Source: an uncultured Eubacterium sp. (GTDB taxonomy: Bacteria; Bacillota; Clostridia; Lachnospirales; Lachnospiraceae). Taken from it: a DNA stretch of 40,556 nucleotides. The stretch spans positions 1 to 40,556 of the forward strand of contig CAKRIZ010000017.1 of assembly GCA_934351445.1 (NCBI GenBank). The letters are read 5' to 3'. Both the position numbers and the translations under genes were made by a program. The number at the start of each line of letters is the position of its first letter. Positions within the stretch are counted from its first letter, which is position 1. Shown here in pieces: positions 15,594-23,351 of this stretch. The notes under the pieces were generated by a model. The model saw only the letters and a program-made list of their open reading frames with translations. It did not search any database and was not told the origin of the DNA.

Positions 15594-15626
15594 ATATGGG
15601 GGCAGATGTTATATCTGCCCCCATAT
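15594..15626. terminator. Strong hairpin between convergent operons
   Basis: A perfect 14-bp stem (ATATGGGGGCAGAT with ATCTGCCCCCATAT) closes a 5-nt loop. Neither side has a clean U-tract, so its terminator role rests on position between dctP and the convergent aroE paralogue. Confidence 0.6.
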
Positions 15627-15658
15627 GAATGTTGTATGTTCTATGTAATATATAATTA

Positions 15659-16525
15659 TTATGAAAAATACTTTTCCTTGATCATTTCTACCGGCATTTC
15701 CTGGCCTGTCCACAGTTCAAAGGAGGCTGCTCCCTGATATAGAAGCATATACATGCCATTTCCTGTCTTGCAGCCTGCAGCTTTTGCCTCCCGGAGAAGT
15801 CTGGTTTCCTGCGGATTATAGATCACATCAAATACAAACAGATCCGGACGGAACATGCTGGTATCCGTGATGATTGTTGCATCTGTCTTTGGAGCCATAC
15901 CAACAGATGTGCCATTGACAAGAATTGCACTGTCAGCAATAGAGGCACGCAGTATTTCTGGATTCTCATAATCATGCAGCGTCACTTTACATGCAGTACG
16001 TTCATTTAACTGATTTACGATATCCTGCGCACGATCCCAGAAATTGTCTCTGATATTAAATACATTTATCTCTGCGACTCCATCCAGGGCGGCCTGCACA
16101 AGAATAGCTGTTGCTGCGCCTCCTGCACCAAGGAGTGTCATCTTCTTTCCAATGATATCCACACCATCTTCCTTTACGGCACGCATAAACCCTATACCAT
16201 CGGTGGTATATGCTGTGAGGACACCATGATCATTGACGATTGTATTGCATGCACCTGAAATCTCAGATGCCGGTGACAGCTTATCAGCCAGCTTACACAT
16301 AATATTTTTGCCCGGCATCGTGATGTTCCATCCACGGGCTCCCATAGTGCGCAAGCCCTCAACTGCTTTTGGCATCTGATCCTCCGGCACATCAAATGCC
16401 AGATATGCATAATCCAGTCCCAGCTGACGACATGCCTCATTGTGCATTGCCGGTGAGACACTGTGTGCTACCGGACTTCCAAGTAAACATAAGAGTCCTG
16501 TATGACCTGTAATTTCTTTTCCCAT
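15659..16525 (-). CDS. aroE: Shikimate dehydrogenase, second AroE/YdiB paralogue
   Basis: The 288-residue protein carries the AroE substrate and nucleotide sites: GSPVAHSVSP (Ser22/Ser24), catalytic Lys73 (ITMPGK), Asp109 and GAGGAATA at about 131. It differs from the first paralogue at key spots: TTDG where AroE and YdiB have NTDG, and PGK where YdiB has PNK. The loop after the cofactor strand is FNIRDNF. It may prefer a different hydroaromatic acid or direction, or serve chorismate synthesis; sequence alone cannot decide. It is downstream of, and likely co-transcribed with, the chorismate mutase-shikimate kinase gene (31-bp gap). Confidence 0.88.
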   Translation of the reverse strand: MGKEITGHTGLLCLLGSPVAHSVSPAMHNEACRQLGLDYAYLAFDVPEDQMPKAVEGLRTMGARGWNITMPGKNIMCKLADKLSPASEISGACNTIVNDHGVLTAYTTDGIGFMRAVKEDGVDIIGKKMTLLGAGGAATAILVQAALDGVAEINVFNIRDNFWDRAQDIVNQLNERTACKVTLHDYENPEILRASIADSAILVNGTSVGMAPKTDATIITDTSMFRPDLFVFDVIYNPQETRLLREAKAAGCKTGNGMYMLLYQGAASFELWTGQEMPVEMIKEKYFS

Positions 16526-16556
16526 TTGAATTACCCCTTTTTAAAGTTGCTGTGAT

Positions 16557-17330
16557 TTATTGATTAACTTTTGTAATGATCTCTTCGCAGATATCGTAAA
16601 CACTCTTTCCATCCGTAGAAATAATAATATTTGCTGCAGCTTCATAAGCGCTTCTCCGCTTTTCCATCAGCTCAGCTATGTACGCAACGTTTTTGTTATT
16701 TTCCAGAAGCGGTCTGTCATGGCTGTGCTTTACATGTTCCAGAATTGTCTCAGGAGTGGCTGTCAGCAGAACTACCTTACCGCTCTTTTTCATCTCATCA
16801 ACATTGACCTGGCGCATAGGGACACCACCGCCACAGGAGACGATCAGGTTTTTCTTCGAACGGCTCTCACGCAAAAGCGCTGTCTCCTCCTCACGGAAAT
16901 ATTCTTCCCCGTGCAATTCAAAGATTTCAGAGATGCTCATGCCGTTACGTTCTGCTATGATCTCGTCCATCTCCACTACATCCATGGCAAATGTACGCTG
17001 CAAAGCCTTGGATATCGTACTTTTTCCCACTCCCATAAATCCGATCAGGAATATATTGAAATCAAATAGTTCATGTGACTGGATTCGCTTGCTTCGATAT
17101 AGAATGCTCTCATATACCTTTAGCACAGACTTCTTATACTTGTAGTCACCGAGTTTATCAAGAACAAACTTTTTCTTTCGTTCTTCTTCTTCCGGTTGAA
17201 CAATCTCGATGCCGTTTTCCTGCTTGTAATTTGTAATCTCCTGTATGATCTGATAACGCATGCGGAGTGCGTCCACAATAATTTCATCGCACATATCAAG
17301 GTCATTGCGTAACTTATCCAAATCTTTCAT
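16557..17330 (-). CDS. aroK: Chorismate mutase - shikimate kinase fusion protein
   Basis: In the 257-residue protein, residues 1-87 match an AroQ-class chorismate mutase helix bundle (LDKLRNDLDMCDEIIVDALRMR; YKQENGIEI). Residues 92-257 are shikimate kinase: Walker A GFMGVGKST (97-105), the shikimate-binding DEIIAERNGMSISEIFELHGEEYFR region, CGGG near 155, and RPLL of the lid. The kinase phosphorylates shikimate; the mutase converts chorismate to prephenate, two steps that are not adjacent in the pathway. The start was set at ATG 17330, with AAAGGA 9 nt upstream; the longer frame adds 15 unsupported residues. Co-location with import genes suggests that imported shikimate can enter aromatic amino acid synthesis. 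Confidence 0.92.
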   Translation of the reverse strand: MKDLDKLRNDLDMCDEIIVDALRMRYQIIQEITNYKQENGIEIVQPEEEERKKKFVLDKLGDYKYKKSVLKVYESILYRSKRIQSHELFDFNIFLIGFMGVGKSTISKALQRTFAMDVVEMDEIIAERNGMSISEIFELHGEEYFREEETALLRESRSKKNLIVSCGGGVPMRQVNVDEMKKSGKVVLLTATPETILEHVKHSHDRPLLENNKNVAYIAELMEKRRSAYEAAANIIISTDGKSVYDICEEIITKVNQ

Positions 17331-17370
17331 CTTTTTGAATCCTTTTCCCAAAGATATTAAATTTTTTAAT

Positions 17371-17399
17371 ATCATAACCTATAATGATGCTTAATTCAA
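17371..17399 (-). promoter_or_regulatory. Promoter of the chorismate mutase-shikimate kinase / aroE operon
   Basis: On the minus strand TTGAAT (17394-17399) and TATGAT (17371-17376) have a 17-nt spacer. A GATATTAA/TTAATATC dyad (17353-17373) overlaps the -10 box and start region and could be an operator. Confidence 0.6.
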
Positions 17400-17534
17400 G
17401 TACTGTTTTCCTTTAAAGCAATAAAGTTTTAAAGGGACAGGGTGGTGTGGGCATACTGGAAGAGATTGGATCAGAAGAATATCGACAGCCCGGTATATAG
17501 CTTGTAGAAGATGGCGAGATATGATATATTGGAA

Positions 17535-17563
17535 TTGTTCAGAGCCATATTCTGGAATAAAAT
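17535..17563 (+). promoter_or_regulatory. Candidate promoter of the coiled-coil membrane protein gene
   Basis: TTGTTC (17535-17540) and TAAAAT (17558-17563) are 17 nt apart, about 28 nt before the start codon. The match to consensus is moderate. Confidence 0.4.
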
Positions 17564-17591
17564 GATTACCTATTACAATGTGGAGGTATTT

Positions 17592-18896
17592 ATGGAAAAG
17601 AAATTGCAAAAGAAAAGACCGGAGGACAATACAGACCGGAGAGATCAGAAGGGTAAAAAGAAGGATGCTTCATTAACCGTCGTCCTGTTTTCAGCATTGG
17701 CAGTGGTTCTATGCATGATGCTGGAAATATACTTGATGATCTTCATGCCGGAGATGCTGCCTGCGATCGCCGTTGCCGGGCTGGCAGCCCTGGGATGTAC
17801 ATATCTATGTGTAGCCACGCTGGTGAAACGGGTCGAGAAAAAGGAAGCTGAGCAGCAGGAGCAGTATGCAAGTATCCTAAAATCGGAAAAGGCATCTTAT
17901 CTGCTGATCCGTAAATATTTTGATGAGATATCAGAGCAGTTGTCGCTGATGGAGGATCGTCTGGCTGGCCCGTTCCAGGAAGTCATCACTGCGCAGAAAG
18001 CGACTGCCAAAGTGACGATCAGTAGAAATAAAGAAAATGCAGATGCATTGATGAATTCAAATGATAAGCTGCTCGAGCAGTTCTTCCAGATAGAGAGCAA
18101 GCTGGATGAGATCTCCGGAGCCATGTCATCGGGTACAGGGGATAAAAATGAGGAACTCATGCACAGACAGATTGAGATGACGAACCAGTTAGCCGGTCAG
18201 TTGCGTGAAGCGAAGCTTGAGTTGAAAAATGAGATCTTGCAGGCAGTGAATAAAATATCTATGACCCCGCAGCCGGTTGTCATGCCTATGGCAGCGCAGC
18301 CGCAGGTGATGATGCCGGATCCGCTACCGGATCTCACAGAGGAACCTGAGCCGTTACCTGACATTACGGAGGAACCTGAGCCGCTGCCTGACATTACGGA
18401 GGAGCCGGAACCGCTGCCTGACATTACGGAGGATTCCGAGCCGCTGCCTGATCTGATGGAAGAACCGGTTGTAGATACAGAACTGGAACCGCTGATGCCC
18501 GAGGAGCCGGAACTACTGCCTGAACCTGAAGCAGAACCCGAGCCGGAACCGGAGATAGAATCAGCGGCAGAACCAGAGGCAGAGCCGGAAATAGAAGAAC
18601 TGCCACCGGAACCTGATCTGTCAGATCCAAACAAGATGATGAGTCCGGATGATATCGCCGCATTGTTGGCAAGCATTAACAGCGAGGCTGCTGCAGAGCC
18701 GGAAGTCGTTGCGGATGAAGTCGCAGCGGATATCCCTGATGAACCTGTAGGTCAACCTGAAGTGCTCGATACACAGATTGTGTCTGAACCGGAGCAGGAG
18801 ACTGCCACAGATGCCTCACCGATGCCGGATTTATCAGATCCGAATAAGGTGATGAGCCCGGATGAAATCGCTGCCTTATTTGCGAATTTGGGATAA
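17592..18896 (+). CDS. Membrane-anchored coiled-coil protein with Glu/Pro repeats and two FliM/FliN-like peptides
   Basis: The 434-residue protein has a basic N terminus, two transmembrane helices (about 28-50 and 55-78), and a cytoplasmic helical, probably coiled-coil, region (about 80-225). A Glu/Pro-rich region follows with 10-residue repeats (EEPEPLPDIT) and then two near-identical peptides: SDPNKMMSPDDIAALL at about 345 and SDPNKVMSPDEIAALF at the extreme C terminus. These resemble the LSQDEIDALL peptide at the N terminus of FliM and FliN, which in FliM binds phosphorylated CheY. No known family is recognised as a whole. The start was set at ATG 17592, with GGAGG 5 nt upstream. A role in chemotaxis or polar organisation is a hypothesis only. 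Confidence 0.75.
   Translation: MEKKLQKKRPEDNTDRRDQKGKKKDASLTVVLFSALAVVLCMMLEIYLMIFMPEMLPAIAVAGLAALGCTYLCVATLVKRVEKKEAEQQEQYASILKSEKASYLLIRKYFDEISEQLSLMEDRLAGPFQEVITAQKATAKVTISRNKENADALMNSNDKLLEQFFQIESKLDEISGAMSSGTGDKNEELMHRQIEMTNQLAGQLREAKLELKNEILQAVNKISMTPQPVVMPMAAQPQVMMPDPLPDLTEEPEPLPDITEEPEPLPDITEEPEPLPDITEDSEPLPDLMEEPVVDTELEPLMPEEPELLPEPEAEPEPEPEIESAAEPEAEPEIEELPPEPDLSDPNKMMSPDDIAALLASINSEAAAEPEVVADEVAADIPDEPVGQPEVLDTQIVSEPEQETATDASPMPDLSDPNKVMSPDEIAALFANLG
18331..18450 (+). repeat. Four tandem 30-bp repeats inside the coiled-coil protein gene
   Basis: Units start at 18331, 18361, 18391 and 18421. The middle two begin ACATTACGGAGGA and all end in CCTG. Each encodes one 10-residue Glu/Pro repeat. 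The near-identity of the DNA suggests recent expansion or slippage, so copy number may vary between strains. Confidence 0.85.
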
Positions 18897-18930
18897 TTTT
18901 AAAAAAATTTAAAAAATTTGAAAAAAAGGC

Positions 18931-18959
18931 TTGCATTTTTCTAAAGGACGATGTATACT
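18931..18959 (+). promoter_or_regulatory. tRNA-Lys promoter
   Basis: TTGCAT (18931-18936) and TATACT (18954-18959) have a 17-nt spacer. The pre-tRNA leader (18962-18989) can fold as a hairpin (GTCTTGCGTT with AACGCAAAGAC). Confidence 0.75.
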
Positions 18960-18990
18960 ATGTCTTGCGTTGAGGGAAACGCAAAGACAT

Positions 18991-19063
18991 GCGCCTCTAG
19001 CTCAGTTGGCAGAGCACCTGACTCTTAATCAGGGTGTCCAGGGTTCGAACCCCTGGAGGCGCA
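18991..19063 (+). tRNA. tRNA-Lys (anticodon CTT)
   Basis: The 73-nt sequence folds as a cloverleaf. The acceptor stem GCGCCTC pairs with GAGGCGC, the D-arm contains AGCTCAGTTGGCAGAGC, and the anticodon stem CCTGA/TCAGG closes the loop CTCTTAA with CTT at 19024-19026. The T-arm is CCAGGGTTCGAACCCCTGG. The 3' CCA is not encoded. It has its own promoter and terminator. Confidence 0.97.
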
Positions 19064-19068
19064 CTTGA

Positions 19069-19099
19069 AAGGCTACAGAGAGTACTCTGTAGCCTTTTT
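19069..19099 (+). terminator. Rho-independent terminator after tRNA-Lys
   Basis: A perfect 12-bp stem (AAGGCTACAGAG with CTCTGTAGCCTT), a 4-nt loop and a T5 tail follow the tRNA. Confidence 0.9.
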
Positions 19100-19175
19100 C
19101 CATGTTATGGAAAATTGTTTTTGATGACAGGGAGAATTCCCCTTTACATCATACTTTCAGATCACAGAGGTACAC

Positions 19176-21041
19176 ATGAATATCTTAACGTTAGAAAATA
19201 TTGATAAAAATTATTCAGAGCGTAAGCTGTTTGACCATGCATCCTTTTATCTGCAGGAGGGCGAGAAGGTCGGTATTATCGGCATCAATGGTACCGGTAA
19301 ATCAACACTGCTCCGTATGATGGCAGGTGAGGAGGAACCGGATAACGGACGTATTGTGACAGCAAATCATGTAGTGATCCGTATGCTGCCGCAGCAGCCG
19401 GTATTTGCAGAGCATATGACAGTACTGGAGGCAGTACTGGATGGGCAGAATACACATATGAATACCGATCATTTTTCGTTGGAGGCACAGGCAAAGCAGA
19501 TGCTGGCACAGTTGGGTATCGTGGATGCGGATCAGTGCGTGAATATATTGTCAGGTGGGTTGAAAAAGCGTGTAGCGATCGTAGCGACGCTGCTCAGTGA
19601 GGCGGATATACTGATCATGGATGAGCCTACGAACCACCTGGACAGCCGGACAGCACAGTGGCTGGAGGATTATCTGAAGAACTATAAGGGTGCGCTCGTA
19701 TTAGTGACACATGACCGTTATTTTCTGGATAGTGTAGTACACCGCATTGTAGAGATCGATAAAGGCCAGATGTACAGTTATGACACCAACTATGCGGGAT
19801 TTCTGGAGCTGAAAGAGGCGCGTGAACAGATGGAGGACGCAGGCGAGCGCAAGCGGCAGTCGATCCTGCGTGTGGAGCTCGAATGGGTCAGACGTGGTGC
19901 CAGGGCGCGCTCAACAAAGCAGAAAGCGAGACTGGAGCGTTATGAAGAACTGAAAAACAGACATGCACCGGTGCGTGATGGCAGTGTGGAGCTGTCGTCG
20001 ATCTCCAGCCGCCTGGGGCGTACTACGGTAGAACTGCACCATGTGGGCAAAGCATATGAAAAACCGTTATTTACGGACTTCAGCTACATCTTCTTAAAAG
20101 GAGACCGCATTGGCTTTATCGGGGAAAATGGGTGTGGAAAGACAACGATGATGAAGCTGATCGCGGGGCTGATACAGCCGGATCGTGGAGAAGTCGTTGT
20201 AGGACAGACCGTAAAAATCGGCTACTATTCACAGGAATGGGAAAATGATCCATCGGCGGGCATTGCATATATGGATCCACAGGCCCGTGTGATCGATTAT
20301 ATCCGCGATACGGCTGAATATGTGCGTACCGAAGATGGACTGATCTCTGCGTCTGCGATGCTGGATAAGTTTTTATTTCCTCCGCAGGAGCAGTATGCGC
20401 GGATCGAAAAACTTTCCGGTGGGGAGAAAAAGCGTCTGAATCTGCTGCGTGTATTGATGGAGGCGCCGAATGTACTGATTCTGGATGAACCGACAAATGA
20501 TCTGGATATCCGCACGCTGACGATCTTGGAGGATTATCTGGACAGGTTTGACGGAATTGTGATTGTGGTATCACATGACCGTTATTTTCTCGATCGCGTG
20601 ACAAAGCGGCTGTTTGCATTTGAGCCGGACGGAATCTGCCAGTTTGAGGGTAATTATAGCGAATATGCGCTGGTGCGTGAGATGGAGCAGACACAGTCTG
20701 TGGAGACATCCACAAAAAGAGGAAACGCAGCACAGACAGAGGAACAAAGCGCAGAGACGCTGACCCGTGCACAGGAACGTGAGCGTCAGGGACGCACACA
20801 TGCAGCGAAAGTGAAGTTTACCTATAAAGAACAACGTGAGTATGACACGATCGAGGATGACATCGCAGCGCTGGAACAGCGATTAGAGGATATTGATAAC
20901 GATATGGCAGCGAATGCGACGAATGCGGCAAAGCTGCGGGAGCTGCTCGGAGAGAAAGAAACTACCGAACAGCTGCTCGAAGAGAAGCTGGAGCGGTGGG
21001 AATATCTGGAAGAACTGGCTGCAAAGATTGCAGCACAGTAA
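19176..21041 (+). CDS. ABC-F family ATPase, Uup-like
   Basis: The 621-residue soluble protein has two ABC domains and no membrane segment. Domain 1 has Walker A GINGTGKST (36-44), signature LSGGLKKRVA and Walker B LIMDEPTNHLD. Domain 2 has GENGCGKTT (about 315), LSGGEKKRLNL and LILDEPTNDLD. The interdomain linker is basic (RRGARARSTKQKARLERYEEL), and a C-terminal coiled coil (about 560-621) follows a charged stretch, as in Uup. ABC-F proteins act on the ribosome E site; Uup also affects transposon excision in E. coli. A housekeeping rather than antibiotic-resistance member is more likely. AGAGG precedes the ATG. Confidence 0.92.
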   Translation: MNILTLENIDKNYSERKLFDHASFYLQEGEKVGIIGINGTGKSTLLRMMAGEEEPDNGRIVTANHVVIRMLPQQPVFAEHMTVLEAVLDGQNTHMNTDHFSLEAQAKQMLAQLGIVDADQCVNILSGGLKKRVAIVATLLSEADILIMDEPTNHLDSRTAQWLEDYLKNYKGALVLVTHDRYFLDSVVHRIVEIDKGQMYSYDTNYAGFLELKEAREQMEDAGERKRQSILRVELEWVRRGARARSTKQKARLERYEELKNRHAPVRDGSVELSSISSRLGRTTVELHHVGKAYEKPLFTDFSYIFLKGDRIGFIGENGCGKTTMMKLIAGLIQPDRGEVVVGQTVKIGYYSQEWENDPSAGIAYMDPQARVIDYIRDTAEYVRTEDGLISASAMLDKFLFPPQEQYARIEKLSGGEKKRLNLLRVLMEAPNVLILDEPTNDLDIRTLTILEDYLDRFDGIVIVVSHDRYFLDRVTKRLFAFEPDGICQFEGNYSEYALVREMEQTQSVETSTKRGNAAQTEEQSAETLTRAQERERQGRTHAAKVKFTYKEQREYDTIEDDIAALEQRLEDIDNDMAANATNAAKLRELLGEKETTEQLLEEKLERWEYLEELAAKIAAQ

Positions 21042-21089
21042 GGATGCACAGTGGAACAGACTGCCTGCTGGCAGCAGGAGTGAGAGATT

Positions 21090-21737
21090 CTATTTTCGCG
21101 TTGCGATCAGTTTGCAGATCGGATTGCCCATGGACGAGAATTTTTCTTCGTATTCTGTCATGATATTGCCCTCGCACAATTCTGGTGTGTGATGCAGATC
21201 GAATGTGTGGGCAGCTAGCTTCCAGACAGCAGAGTGTTCGATCTCATCAAGTGAGAAGTCGAATAATGCGCGGTTATCTGTCTTGAACTCGATGGAGCCA
21301 TCGGCGGCAAGGATCTGATCATAGCGCGAGAGAAACTCAGATGATGTCAGACGCCGTCTGGCATGTCTGTCCTTGGGCCAGGGATCAGAAAAATTCAGAT
21401 AGATGCGGGCGATCTCGTCCGGAGCAAATACTTCCGGCAATTCAGCTGCATCCATGCAGATAAACAGCATATTTTTCGGGGGTTCGTCCGGATTGATTTT
21501 CTGGATGGCGCGCAGCAGCACGCTCGTATAGCGCTCAATGCCAATATAATTAATCTCTGGATGGGCAGCAGCCTGTCCGAATAGAAACTGGCCTTTTCCC
21601 ATACCGACTTCGATGTGGATCGGCTGCTTTGTCTCAAATCTGTCATCCCAATGGCCGCGCAGGTCTTGGGGATGTTCTATTACATAGGGGCATGCCGCTA
21701 CTGCGGCATCTGCACCCGGAATATTTCGTAGTCGCAT
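21090..21737 (-). CDS. trmB: tRNA (guanine-N7-)-methyltransferase
   Basis: The 215-residue SAM-dependent enzyme methylates G46 in the variable loop of tRNAs. The SAM-binding motif is IHIEVGMGKGQF (about 46-57), and the TrmB hallmark NFSDPWPKDRHARRRL lies near 120. The N terminus (MRLRNIPGA) is typical of Gram-positive TrmB. AGGAG precedes the ATG on the minus strand. It converges with the ABC-F gene across 48 bp containing a small CCTGCT/AGCAGG hairpin (21064-21078). Confidence 0.95.
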   Translation of the reverse strand: MRLRNIPGADAAVAACPYVIEHPQDLRGHWDDRFETKQPIHIEVGMGKGQFLFGQAAAHPEINYIGIERYTSVLLRAIQKINPDEPPKNMLFICMDAAELPEVFAPDEIARIYLNFSDPWPKDRHARRRLTSSEFLSRYDQILAADGSIEFKTDNRALFDFSLDEIEHSAVWKLAAHTFDLHHTPELCEGNIMTEYEEKFSSMGNPICKLIATRK

Positions 21738-21764
21738 GTTTTCGATTCGTCTCCTAAAAAAGTC

Positions 21765-21793
21765 TTGCGCAACGTATGCACGGATATTATACT
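21765..21793 (+). promoter_or_regulatory. Promoter of the D-Ala-D-Ala carboxypeptidase gene
   Basis: TTGCGC (21765-21770) and TATACT (21788-21793) have a 17-nt spacer in the short gap between divergent trmB and the carboxypeptidase gene. Confidence 0.65.
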
Positions 21794-21835
21794 AAAATAG
21801 GAAAATACTAAAATCAAGATAAAAATGAGGAAATT

Positions 21836-23335
21836 ATGAAAAAAGTTAGAAATACAGCGATCTGTATGCTGATGGCATTACTTCTGGTGATTCAGGCGGC
21901 GATACCCATATCTGCAAAGGAGACCTGGCCGAAGATGCCACAGGTAGAAGCGCCATCTATCTGCGTGATGGATATCGCGACCGGGACGGTTCTGTACGAG
22001 CGTAATATGGATGAGGTCAATTATCCGGCGAGTATCACAAAGATCATGACGGCATTGCTTGCCATAGAGAACTGTTCTCTGGATGAGACCGTTATCTTTT
22101 CCGAGAAAGCAGTATACGGTAATGAGGGAGATACATCTCATATTTCGCGTGACATCGACGAGGAGATGACGATGGAAGAGTGTCTCTATGGTATGATGCT
22201 CGAATCTGCAAATGAATGTGCATGGGCGATCGGAGAACAGGTTGCTTCAGATGGCGGTGGCACGATGGAGCAGTTTACCAAGATGATGAATGAGCGTGCC
22301 GCAGAACTGGGTTGTACGAATACGCATTTTAATAATCCAAACGGTCTGCCGGACGAGAATCACTGGACGAGCGCACATGACATGGCGCTGATCGCAGCAG
22401 AAGCATATAAGAATGAGACATTCCGTGTGATCGCAGGGACAAAGTCCTATACGATTCCACCGACCAACAAGCATGAAGCCGAGACACCGCTGCACAATCA
22501 TCATAAGATGATCTATCCGTTCCATGGAGATTATGCATATCTGTATGATTATGCGACCGGAGGCAAGACCGGCTATACAAATGCAGCTGGAAATACGCTG
22601 GTTACCTTTGCACAGAAAGGTGATATGGCACTCGTGTGCGTGGTCATGAGAGAACAGACTCCGTATCATTATACCGATACGCGGACGATGTTTGATTATT
22701 GTTTTGATAACTTTAAATTACTGAAGGTGGCTGATTATGAGAAAAATGCACAGACTGGCAGAGCTACGCAGCAGTTTGCATCAATTGACGAGGATGCTGT
22801 AGTGATCGTTCCGGTATCTGCAGACTTTTCGGATCTGACATCGCAGACAGTCTATGACAGCAGTGATGACAACGTGCTCGGTACATTTGTTTACAGCTAT
22901 GCAGGCCATGAAGTCGGCCGCGCAGATGTGCGTATGAATGATCTGTCTGCCGATGGTTATGAGTTCACGGAGCGTGTATCTGCTGATACACCAGAGACAG
23001 ATGATGAGGCAGAGTCAGATCAGCAGGAGGCAGTCAGCGAAGAACCTGTGACTGAGCAGCCACAGCCGGAGGGCGATACGCCGAAACAACAAAACAACAT
23101 CCACATAGAGATCAATGTGAAAACCATAGCGGTTGTGGCAGGACTGCTGTTAGCAGCAGTCGTATTGATTCTGCTCATGTACTGGCTGGCAACACATTCC
23201 TATCTGATCCGGCAAAAAATCGCCGGCATGAGAAGCCGGCGGTATGAACGGAATCGTTATCAGACGATCCATGATACGAGAAAGAGCCGTAAGAGAAGAC
23301 GGCAGGCCAAGAAAAGTAAACATTTGAGGTTTTAG
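21836..23335 (+). CDS. D-alanyl-D-alanine carboxypeptidase (DacA/DacF type PBP)
   Basis: The 499-residue S11 serine peptidase trims the terminal D-Ala from peptidoglycan stem peptides outside the membrane. A signal peptide ends near residue 27 (IPISA). The active-site motifs are S66-I-T-K69, S124-A-N126 and K244-T-G246. A C-terminal beta domain follows, then an acidic linker (about 385-425), a transmembrane helix (about 433-457) and a basic cytoplasmic tail rich in Arg/Lys. Most PBP5-type enzymes are held by an amphipathic C-terminal helix, so a true TM anchor with a tail of about 40 residues is less usual. Whether it is vegetative DacA or sporulation DacF cannot be told. Confidence 0.93.
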   Translation: MKKVRNTAICMLMALLLVIQAAIPISAKETWPKMPQVEAPSICVMDIATGTVLYERNMDEVNYPASITKIMTALLAIENCSLDETVIFSEKAVYGNEGDTSHISRDIDEEMTMEECLYGMMLESANECAWAIGEQVASDGGGTMEQFTKMMNERAAELGCTNTHFNNPNGLPDENHWTSAHDMALIAAEAYKNETFRVIAGTKSYTIPPTNKHEAETPLHNHHKMIYPFHGDYAYLYDYATGGKTGYTNAAGNTLVTFAQKGDMALVCVVMREQTPYHYTDTRTMFDYCFDNFKLLKVADYEKNAQTGRATQQFASIDEDAVVIVPVSADFSDLTSQTVYDSSDDNVLGTFVYSYAGHEVGRADVRMNDLSADGYEFTERVSADTPETDDEAESDQQEAVSEEPVTEQPQPEGDTPKQQNNIHIEINVKTIAVVAGLLLAAVVLILLMYWLATHSYLIRQKIAGMRSRRYERNRYQTIHDTRKSRKRRRQAKKSKHLRF

Positions 23336-23351
23336 TGGAACGGAATCCGAT

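Noticed and set aside
18197..18676. 159-residue Ser/Gly-rich minus-strand frame
   Set aside because: It is the reverse complement of the Glu/Pro repeat region of the coiled-coil protein gene; its low complexity is a shadow of those repeats.
20116..20799. 227-residue minus-strand frame within the ABC-F gene
   Set aside because: It is antisense to intact ABC motifs, with skewed His/Pro/Ser composition and no start signal.
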